DNA of 13,339 nucleotides from Cyclobacteriaceae bacterium. GTDB lineage: Bacteria; Bacteroidota; Bacteroidia; Cytophagales; Cyclobacteriaceae. The translations under genes and the position numbers were made by a program. Positions 7,570 to 13,339 of the stretch are shown in pieces (positions within the stretch are counted from its first letter, which is position 1; every line of letters starts with the position of its first letter). The notes below the pieces were generated by a model, which was not told the origin of the DNA, ran no database searches, and was given only the letters and a program-made list of their open reading frames with translations. The DNA lies in NCBI GenBank assembly GCA_030637245.1, contig DAOVVI010000005.1, positions 1 through 13,339 on the forward strand, in the 5' to 3' direction.

Positions 7570-9144
7570 ATGGCTGATATAAGACCAGATGAAGTTTCGG
7601 CGATATTGAGAGAGGAACTTTCTAATTTTAAAACAGAAGCAGAGTTAGAAGAAGTTGGTACCGTTTTGCAAGTCGGTGACGGCGTTGCACGAATTTATGG
7701 ATTATCAAATGCCCAATCAGGCGAGCTTCTGGAGTTTGATAATGGGACTACTGCTCTAGTTTTAAACCTTGAAGAGGACAATGTTGGTGCCGTACTTTTT
7801 GGTGAATCTGAGGAAATAAAAGAAGGGGATACTGTAAAGCGTACTAAAACCATTGCATCTGTGAAGGTTGGAGAAGGTATGACAGGACGTGTAGTGGATA
7901 CACTCGGGAATCCTATCGATGGAAAAGGCGCGATTGAAGGAAAACTGTATGAAATGCCTATGGAGCGCAAAGCACCTGGAGTAATTTATAGAGAACCTGT
8001 AAGCGAACCTCTTCAGACAGGTCTTAAACCAATTGATTCTATGATTCCCATCGGAAGAGGACAAAGGGAATTGATTATCGGTGACCGGCAGACGGGGAAA
8101 ACTGCAATTGCCATAGACACCATCATTAACCAGAAGGAATTTTACGAAAGAGGCGAACCGGTATTCTGTATTTATGTAGCAATTGGTCAAAAAGCATCTA
8201 CAGTAAAGCAAGTGGTTGCAGCCCTGGAAAAAGGAGGGGCTATGGATTATACTATTATAGTTTCAGCGTCAGCTTCTGATCCTGCTCCTATGCAGTACTT
8301 TGCACCATTTACTGGCGCCACAATTGGCGAATTTTTCCGCGATACCGGAAGACCCGCTTTGGTTATATACGATGATCTTTCTAAACAGGCCGTCGCCTAC
8401 AGGCAGGTTTCTTTACTTTTACGAAGACCTCCTGGACGTGAAGCCTATCCCGGCGATGTATTTTATTTGCACTCTCGTTTATTGGAAAGGGCTGCAAAGA
8501 TTAATGGAAGTGATGAGATTGCGCAAAAAATGAACGATATACCCTCGTCGTTAGAGGGAATGGTAAAAGGTGGCGGCTCCTTAACGGCACTTCCGATTAT
8601 TGAAACCCAGGCAGGAGATGTTTCCGCCTATATCCCGACAAATGTAATTTCGATTACAGATGGCCAGATATTTTTAGAGACTAACTTATTCAACTCGGGT
8701 ATCAGACCAGCAATTAATGTAGGTATTTCCGTATCGAGGGTTGGAGGAAACGCTCAGATTAAATCTATGAAAAAAGTGGCCGGTACGCTAAAGCTTGATC
8801 AGGCTCAGTTCCGTGAATTGGAGGCATTTTCCAAATTCGGATCCGATTTGGATCCAGCAACTCAAAGAACTATAGATAGAGGTAGAAAAAATCAGGAAAT
8901 ATTAAAACAACCACAGTTTTCGCCGATGCAGGTAGAACAGCAAGTTGCTATCATATATGCCTCCACCAAAGGTTTTACGGATAGTGTAGATGTTGAAAAA
9001 ATGAAGGATTTTGAAAAAACATACCTGAAGGAAATGAAACTTCAACATGCAGATGTTTTGGAAGAATTGAGATCCGGAAAACTGACTGACGAAGGACAAA
9101 AAACGATGAAAAAAGTGGCGCTTGAGATTGCCGCTCAATTTTAG
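7570..9144 (+). CDS. atpA: F1Fo ATP synthase subunit alpha
   Basis: The non-catalytic nucleotide-binding subunit of the F1 hexamer, 524 residues. The N-terminal beta-barrel contains [14 protein letters not shown] (about 32-45). The P-loop is GDRQTGKT (171-178) and the Walker B strand ALVIYDD is at 263-269. The arginine finger that completes the beta catalytic site is R390 in SVSRVGG. The long loop after LERAAK is of normal type for the phylum, and the C-terminal helical domain is complete. All functional motifs are intact. The partner beta subunit (atpD) is not in this window. Confidence 0.98.
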   Translation: MADIRPDEVSAILREELSNFKTEAELEEVGTVLQVGDGVARIYGLSNAQSGELLEFDNGTTALVLNLEEDNVGAVLFGESEEIKEGDTVKRTKTIASVKVGEGMTGRVVDTLGNPIDGKGAIEGKLYEMPMERKAPGVIYREPVSEPLQTGLKPIDSMIPIGRGQRELIIGDRQTGKTAIAIDTIINQKEFYERGEPVFCIYVAIGQKASTVKQVVAALEKGGAMDYTIIVSASASDPAPMQYFAPFTGATIGEFFRDTGRPALVIYDDLSKQAVAYRQVSLLLRRPPGREAYPGDVFYLHSRLLERAAKINGSDEIAQKMNDIPSSLEGMVKGGGSLTALPIIETQAGDVSAYIPTNVISITDGQIFLETNLFNSGIRPAINVGISVSRVGGNAQIKSMKKVAGTLKLDQAQFRELEAFSKFGSDLDPATQRTIDRGRKNQEILKQPQFSPMQVEQQVAIIYASTKGFTDSVDVEKMKDFEKTYLKEMKLQHADVLEELRSGKLTDEGQKTMKKVALEIAAQF

Positions 9145-9165
9145 AAAGATTGATAGATTGCTGCA

Positions 9166-10047
9166 ATGGCAAATTTAAAAGAAGTAAGAACTCGTATTCA
9201 ATCTGTTAAGTCAACACAGCAGATCACAAAGGCCATGAAAATGGTAGCTGCCTCAAAATTAAGAAAGGCACAGGATGCTATTCTTCAAATGAGGCCCTAT
9301 GTGAAGAAACTTTATGGAATTCTGGAAAATGTTACCGTTAGCTTAAAAGGTGATCAAAAGAGTGAATATAGCCTGGATAGGGATATAGAAAAAGTATTGA
9401 TTGTTGTAATAACTTCCGACAGGGGATTATGTGGTGCATTCAATACAAATGCCGTCAAAGCCGGATTGAATTTGATAAAAGAGAAGTATCAGGCGCAGGA
9501 AAAAAACAATCAATTGTGGATACTTCCGTTGGGTAACAAGTCTTTTGATTATTTCGCTAAAAGGAACTACCAGGTTATTGACAATTTCTATGAGATATTT
9601 GGCGATTTATCTTTTGACAAAGCAAAAGAGGCAGCAGAGTTTGCTATGCAGGGATTCATCAAAGGAGATTTTGATCAGGTCGAATTGGTTTATAATGAGT
9701 TCAAAAATGTTGCTACCCAAATTCTGAAGACTGAACAATTTCTCCCGATTGCAAAAGAAGAAAAAGAAGAAATAGGTTCCTCAACAGATTATATTTTTGA
9801 ACCGTCGGTTGAATTTATCATTAAAGAAATGATTCCCAGAACCTTAAAGGTACAGTTCTATAAAGCTATTCTTGAATCAAACGCCTCTGAACACGGTGCC
9901 AGGATGACTGCTATGGATCAAGCGACAGAAAATGCGGGGGATTTACTCAATGATCTTAGATTAGTTTATAACAGATCAAGGCAGGCGGCAATCACTAATG
10001 AAATTCTGGAAATTGTCGGTGGCGCTGAAGCTTTAAAAAACGAATAA
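9166..10047 (+). CDS. atpG: F1Fo ATP synthase subunit gamma
   Basis: The central rotor shaft of F1, 293 residues. The N-terminal helix is diagnostic (MANLKEVRTRIQSVKST followed by QITKAMKMVAASKLRKAQ), as are SDRGLCGAFN at 84-93 and the C-terminal helix with ATENAGDLLNDL and ITNEILEIVGGAEAL. It follows atpA after a 21-base gap and is the last atp gene here. In most phyla atpD and atpC come next. Here an unrelated Nudix gene follows, so beta and epsilon must be encoded at another locus, as is common in Bacteroidota. Confidence 0.97.
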   Translation: MANLKEVRTRIQSVKSTQQITKAMKMVAASKLRKAQDAILQMRPYVKKLYGILENVTVSLKGDQKSEYSLDRDIEKVLIVVITSDRGLCGAFNTNAVKAGLNLIKEKYQAQEKNNQLWILPLGNKSFDYFAKRNYQVIDNFYEIFGDLSFDKAKEAAEFAMQGFIKGDFDQVELVYNEFKNVATQILKTEQFLPIAKEEKEEIGSSTDYIFEPSVEFIIKEMIPRTLKVQFYKAILESNASEHGARMTAMDQATENAGDLLNDLRLVYNRSRQAAITNEILEIVGGAEALKNE

Positions 10048-10065
10048 GAGATTTATAATAATAGT

Positions 10066-10100
10066 AAAAGAGCGGCATTTATACGATATTCACCTCTTTT
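10066..10100 (+). terminator. Weak hairpin after atpG, possible operon end
   Basis: AAAAGAG (10066-10072) pairs with CTCTTTT (10094-10100) around a 21-base loop. The T residues are part of the stem and no further T-run follows, so it is at best a weak terminator. It sits at the expected end of the atp operon, just ahead of the Nudix gene. Confidence 0.25.
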
Positions 10101-10106
10101 CTAGTT

Positions 10107-10655
10107 ATGGATCGGGCACTATTAATTCAGGCTCTCAATAATTACCAAACATCCTCTGATGAAGAAAAGGCAACTATTCCCAGGTTTAAATCACTCTTAA
10201 CCAACTTTTCAAATTGTTATAAACGGTCTTTATTAACCGGACATATGACTGCATCTGCATGGATAATGGATGAATTCGGAACTTCCGTATTGTTAGTGCA
10301 TCACAAGAAATTAAATCGTTGGCTTCAACCGGGGGGTCATGCAGATGGAGATGAAAATATCATTGCAGTCGCTACCAGGGAGGCAAGAGAAGAGACAGGC
10401 TTAAAATCATTGAGATTAATTGAAGAGGATATCTTCGATATAGATATCCATCTGATTCCAAAACACAAAAATGTCAATTCACATTATCACCATGATATCC
10501 GTTTTCTGTTTGTCGCTGAAAGAACTGAAAACTATGTAATAAGTGACGAATCCAATGAATTAGCGTGGATACCGATGGATAAAATATACAATTTCACAGG
10601 AAATAATATTTCTATACACAGGATGGTTTTGAAGACAAAGTTGATTTTTAAATAA
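10107..10655 (+). CDS. Nudix hydrolase
   Basis: A 182-residue Nudix-family pyrophosphohydrolase, expected to cleave a nucleoside diphosphate linked to another group, using magnesium, in the cytoplasm. The Nudix box matches the consensus fully from G77 to L99, with the metal-binding core REAREETGL at 91-99 and the preceding strand RWLQPGGHADGDEN. A helical N-terminal stretch of about 45 residues precedes the domain. The box alone does not tell the substrate; related QPGGHADGD proteins are annotated generally. It is 59 bases downstream of atpG on the same strand and could be transcribed by readthrough, but no functional link to ATP synthase is evident. Confidence 0.9.
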   Translation: MDRALLIQALNNYQTSSDEEKATIPRFKSLLTNFSNCYKRSLLTGHMTASAWIMDEFGTSVLLVHHKKLNRWLQPGGHADGDENIIAVATREAREETGLKSLRLIEEDIFDIDIHLIPKHKNVNSHYHHDIRFLFVAERTENYVISDESNELAWIPMDKIYNFTGNNISIHRMVLKTKLIFK

Positions 10656-10751
10656 TATTTTTAATTCCTACATTTAATGCCCTTTTTAAAAAGTCTGGAA
10701 ATCAGGCAATAATATTTTTAGGATTCGTTTTTAAGTAGTCAACAGAAAAAA

Positions 10752-11174
10752 ATGAAGCAAGATAATTTTTTAAAGCTATCCCTACCGTTGATATATATCG
10801 TATTATTTTTGATCAATGGATGTGATTCAAACAAAAGTAAAGAGCAGGAAATTATTGGCGAGTGGAAAGCACATTGGGAAACTAAGGCCGATAAAACCAT
10901 GCCAGAACTAAATGGTGACAACCTAAAAATGACTGGTCTGGTAAATTTTATGGACAATGGAAAGGTTGAGATTTGTGCCTTTGGTTACGAAGGTTGCATC
11001 TTTTCCAATGATACACTAAAGAATACCCTCAATTGGAAATTGGATGATACGGTCTTGCGATTTATTGATAATGGCGATGAACATGGGCTTCCATATACCA
11101 TTAACAAATTCACCAGTAAAGAACTTCACCTGACGTTATTGGATGATATCAACCTGACGTTACTTAGGAATTAA
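10752..11174 (+). CDS. Small lipoprotein, lipocalin-like, unknown function
   Basis: A 140-residue protein with an N-terminal lipoprotein signal peptide: a hydrophobic segment at 9-22 and lipid attachment expected at C24 in FLINGC. The mature part begins DSNKSKEQEIIGEWKAHWE and is rich in short predicted beta strands. This resembles the small lipocalin-like or META-like lipoproteins of Bacteroidota that start with an IxGxW motif. I do not recognise a specific family and give no function. Two cysteines (in VEICAFGYEGCIF) could form a disulfide. The C-terminus contains a short in-frame repeat, LTLLDDIN then LTLLRN, encoded by a duplicated 11-base sequence. Its stop codon abuts the stop of the convergent aldo/keto reductase gene. 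The 96 bases ahead of it hold an A/T-rich stretch with no clear promoter. Confidence 0.75.
   Translation: MKQDNFLKLSLPLIYIVLFLINGCDSNKSKEQEIIGEWKAHWETKADKTMPELNGDNLKMTGLVNFMDNGKVEICAFGYEGCIFSNDTLKNTLNWKLDDTVLRFIDNGDEHGLPYTINKFTSKELHLTLLDDINLTLLRN
11128..11162 (+). repeat. Short direct repeat at the 3' end of the lipoprotein gene
   Basis: ACCTGACGTTA occurs at 11128-11138 and again at 11152-11162, a period of 24 bases (eight codons). It encodes two copies of LTLL separated by DDIN and looks like a small in-frame duplication. Confidence 0.5.
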
Positions 11175-12191
11175 TCAGCTAATTTTTTTATAATATTCAA
11201 CTTTTCCCTCTTCTGCCTGGGCGCTTACTTTGGAGATTAAGCGGGTTCTTTTAGCTTCATTAAAACTGCTAAATCCTTTGGCAAGACCGATCTTCTCCTT
11301 GATAAATTGTTCATTTTCAGCCCCGGTTATCAGTACGCTTACCGGAAGAGACCAAACAAAATACAATGCTTCTTTGATAGATAACTTCTCCGGAATGGCT
11401 GGTTTATCCGTTTCCCATAGCACTTTGTCCAACCTCGTTTTCTTTCCGAAAAATCTTCCGTCAGACATAGTTTTCATAGCCAAAATACCCATATTTCGGT
11501 CCAATGCTTGTGGTAAAACAGTATTGATAAAATGATCGTGATTGGCGTCTATAACATTGATAGGCATCTGAATGGTTTCAAAAAAAGGATTGTCTGAAGT
11601 TCTTTCCAGTACCCTCAAATGTGCTTTAGGATTTCTGTGTCCTGTAAAACCAACATGCTTCACCTTTCCATCTTCTTTTGCTTTCATCACAACATCAAAT
11701 ACGCCATTTTCCATTCGGGTATCTACGTCATCCGGATTGGTAACGGAATGAACCTGCCAAAGATCAAGATAGTCGGTTTTCATGCGTTTCAGGGAAGCCT
11801 CAAGGTGTTCCTGCATGGTTTTAGCATCCTTTGCAGTGGATTTAGTCATTAAGAAAATTTCTTCGCGGTATTTTGGAGTGAGGTATTTCCCATATCTGAT
11901 TTCGCTGGTATGTGGGCCATACGATTCTGCACTATCAAAAAACCGGATGCCTCCTTCCATGGCTGCTTCAATAACGGCCTGAGCATCCCGTTCCGTAGTC
12001 CAGCCTACATGATATCCGCCAACTCCAAGCATAGTCACCTCTTTACCTGTATTACCCAATTTGCGTTTTGGAAGTACGTCTCCCCACTTATCGGATAATA
12101 TATTTTTACCAAATGAAATATTAGGAATCGGAATCATGATTCCGGCGGTTAAACCGGTCATTTTTTTCAGGAATTGTCTTCTCTTTTCCAT
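11175..12191 (-). CDS. Tat-exported aldo/keto reductase
   Basis: A 338-residue NAD(P)H-dependent oxidoreductase of the aldo/keto reductase superfamily. The N-terminus carries a twin-arginine signal, RRQFLKK at 4-10, followed by a moderately hydrophobic stretch. Export of the folded enzyme to the periplasm is therefore predicted. The TIM-barrel follows with the catalytic tetrad visible: D86 and Y91 in FFDSAESYG, K117 in MTKST, and H148 in LWQVHS. The cofactor-binding end is represented by VLITGAENEQFIKEK. The substrate cannot be deduced; the closest type appears to be the general oxidoreductases acting on carbonyl compounds. It starts at a normal ATG, converges without gap on the lipoprotein gene, and has a candidate -7 box 38 bases upstream. 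Confidence 0.9.
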   Translation of the reverse strand: MEKRRQFLKKMTGLTAGIMIPIPNISFGKNILSDKWGDVLPKRKLGNTGKEVTMLGVGGYHVGWTTERDAQAVIEAAMEGGIRFFDSAESYGPHTSEIRYGKYLTPKYREEIFLMTKSTAKDAKTMQEHLEASLKRMKTDYLDLWQVHSVTNPDDVDTRMENGVFDVVMKAKEDGKVKHVGFTGHRNPKAHLRVLERTSDNPFFETIQMPINVIDANHDHFINTVLPQALDRNMGILAMKTMSDGRFFGKKTRLDKVLWETDKPAIPEKLSIKEALYFVWSLPVSVLITGAENEQFIKEKIGLAKGFSSFNEAKRTRLISKVSAQAEEGKVEYYKKIS

Positions 12192-12228
12192 GAGACGTCT
12201 GTTTTATGTGATTGCAATTGTATTGTAC

Positions 12229-12236
12229 GAAAGATA
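12229..12236 (-). promoter_or_regulatory. Possible -7 box for the aldo/keto reductase
   Basis: On the minus strand this reads TATCTTTC, one base off TAnnTTTG, and would give a leader of about 30 bases. The -33 position falls next to the end of the palindromic element at 12257-12349 and has no clean TTG. Confidence 0.3.
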
Positions 12237-12256
12237 CTAAAAATCCATGAATTAAC

Positions 12257-12349
12257 TAGTGTCAGCAAGAAAACACCTCAAAACAAAAAATGTTTCTTAT
12301 CGCGATATTTTCATTTTATTGAATATGACTTGTTTTCTTGTTGACACTA
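12257..12349. repeat. 93-bp symmetric palindromic element, MITE- or REP-like
   Basis: Arms of 19 bases at 12257-12275 and 12331-12349 are inverted copies with a single mismatch (TAGTGTCAGCAAGAAAACA on the left). In plus-strand RNA that mismatch would be a G-U pair. The exact centre holds a perfect 10-bp palindrome, TATCGCGATA (12298-12307), flanked by spacers of 22 and 23 bases that are partly symmetric themselves. TAAC occurs at both edges and might be a target-site duplication. No T-run follows on either strand, so it is not a normal terminator. It encodes no protein. Whether it is a mobile element remnant or an operator is undecided. Confidence 0.6.
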
Positions 12350-12375
12350 ACCAGTAATTTTCATTTGTTGAATTA

Positions 12376-13077
12376 TCACCGGCAATATTTGAGCAAAGCC
12401 TCACCGGCTCCTTCAACCTTTAGGCAATCTGCCGTCTGTAGATCATAACAGCCGAATGGTCTCCATCCATATGATAAATATAAATTACCTCTATGAAGAT
12501 AGACGTTCCCATAGTCAGGATTGATATCAACAACAGCATTATATTCTTCAATGGCTTCAAAAAAATCTCTGTTTTTATGGTGAGCCCTAGCTTTAAAATA
12601 ATGAGCTAAATAATTTTGCTCATCGATCATTATGGCATTTTTGCAAAGGTTTATGGTAATTTCAAATTCATCTTCATTGTAATATATTTGCGAAAGACTT
12701 AAAAGTGCCATTATGTTGTATGGGTCTCTATCGAGAACATGCTCATAATCCTCGGCAGCTTTAGCAGGATAGCCTAATGCTTCAAAACACCTTCCACGAT
12801 TATATAAGGTCTCAATGTGGTGTGGGTAAAGCATTAAATATTCATTATAATGGTCCATTGCGGTACTAAACTCTCCTATATCGAAGTATTTGATTCCTTC
12901 ATTTCCACTGTCGTTGTTGCACAATCTCATATAAAAAAACAGGAATACGAGTGCTCCAATAAAAAATGGATTGACGAATCGAAAATGAAGGTATTTGGTT
13001 GAAGAATATAACTGTAAGAAGGCTTTTATATGAGCTTTTATTCCAAAGAGTACTGGTCGTTTGGCAGATCTTTTCAA
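12376..13077 (-). CDS. Membrane-anchored TPR protein
   Basis: A 233-residue protein with a basic N-terminal tail, one transmembrane segment at about 36-50 (PFFIGALVFLFFYM), and about four TPR units from residue 60 to 195. Repeats are visible as EYLMLYPHHIETLYNRGRC, EHVLDRDPYNIMALLSLSQ and EYNAVVDINPDYGNVYLHRG. TPRs mediate protein-protein contacts; no specific role can be given. The C-terminus, GCYDLQTADCLKVEGAGEALLKYC, resembles the usual ending of TPR proteins in this phylum. No ATG is available ahead of the membrane segment: the frame opens at TAG and the first start is TTG at 13075-13077. A start at M50 would remove the membrane helix. The upstream region shows no clear promoter. Confidence 0.72.
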   Translation of the reverse strand: MKRSAKRPVLFGIKAHIKAFLQLYSSTKYLHFRFVNPFFIGALVFLFFYMRLCNNDSGNEGIKYFDIGEFSTAMDHYNEYLMLYPHHIETLYNRGRCFEALGYPAKAAEDYEHVLDRDPYNIMALLSLSQIYYNEDEFEITINLCKNAIMIDEQNYLAHYFKARAHHKNRDFFEAIEEYNAVVDINPDYGNVYLHRGNLYLSYGWRPFGCYDLQTADCLKVEGAGEALLKYCR

Positions 13078-13339
13078 CGGTATTTTATTATTATTTAATA
13101 GGATCTAAATCTTTTGTATGAATGTAGTTTAAATCTATGTAAAAATCAACTAAAATATTAGTTATCTATCGCGGCTGAACATTGAAGTGCTTGCTTTATA
13201 AAAAGGAAATACTTCTTCGTTTTGAATTTCAGACTCTTTTCATTTATGAATTATCGAGACTCCAAGAAGGGAGACTTCTTTCTTTAAAGAAAAATACAAT
13301 TTAAATGTATTCTGAGAAGTGGCAAGTGGCAGTGGGCAG
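13078..13339. other. Region without a recognisable gene
   Basis: The 262 bases upstream of the TPR gene are A/T-rich. They contain a few small palindromes, such as TCTTTAAAGA near 13281, but no open frame of useful length, no tRNA-like fold and no clear TAnnTTTG promoter on either strand. The final bases form a heptamer repeat. Confidence 0.5.
13318..13339 (+). repeat. Heptamer tandem repeat cut by the window edge
   Basis: AGTGGCA occurs twice in tandem (13318-13324 and 13325-13331), followed by the variant GTGGGCA and a final G. It may be the edge of a longer intergenic repeat. Confidence 0.4.

Noticed and set aside
7762..8211. A 149-codon open frame on the minus strand
   Set aside because: It lies entirely inside atpA on the opposite strand, shows no recognisable family and has a cysteine- and phenylalanine-rich shadow composition.
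10678..10715. TGCC/GGCA pairing around the palindrome CTTTTTAAAAAG after the Nudix gene as a terminator
   Set aside because: The outer stem is only four base pairs with a poorly paired interior, so it is too weak to call.
1..13339. CRISPR array, tRNA, rRNA, transposase or prophage genes
   Set aside because: No spaced direct repeats, cloverleaf-like folds, rRNA segments or transposase/integrase motifs were seen.

Overview
The window looks like a chromosomal segment of a gliding-type or type IX secretion-positive member of the Bacteroidota, probably Cytophagales-like. The evidence is the low GC content, the TAnnTTTG promoter boxes, the weak Shine-Dalgarno use, a PorW/SprE lipoprotein, and an F-type ATP synthase operon that ends at atpG without atpD and atpC. 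The lineage below phylum is inferred; no rRNA gene is present to test it.

Left part (1-3053, minus strand): a PorW/SprE-like lipoprotein is followed, with a TAATG one-base overlap, by a class A penicillin-binding protein cut off by the window edge. Centre (3116-10047, plus strand): a divergent promoter region starts a long run of tightly packed genes. These are a membrane-anchored M23 peptidase, a bactofilin, an AtpZ/AtpI-family protein, an unnamed small membrane protein, then atpB, atpE, atpF, atpH, atpA and atpG. A terminator-like hairpin lies between atpE and atpF. The atp genes encode all of Fo (a, c, b) and the delta, alpha and gamma subunits of F1. Beta and epsilon must be encoded elsewhere.

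Right part (10107-13077): a Nudix hydrolase and a small lipoprotein on the plus strand converge with no gap on a Tat-signal aldo/keto reductase on the minus strand. Beyond it are a 93-bp palindromic element and a membrane-anchored TPR protein on the minus strand. The last 262 bases hold no recognisable gene and end in a heptamer repeat.

The genes are mostly recognisable core functions: cell-envelope construction, type IX secretion and energy conversion. I see no clear undescribed system. The points most worth checking are the possible attenuator between atpE and atpF, the symmetric element at 12257-12349, the joint run of wall-shape and ATP synthase genes, the unnamed protein at 4664-5071, and repeated use of TTG start codons.
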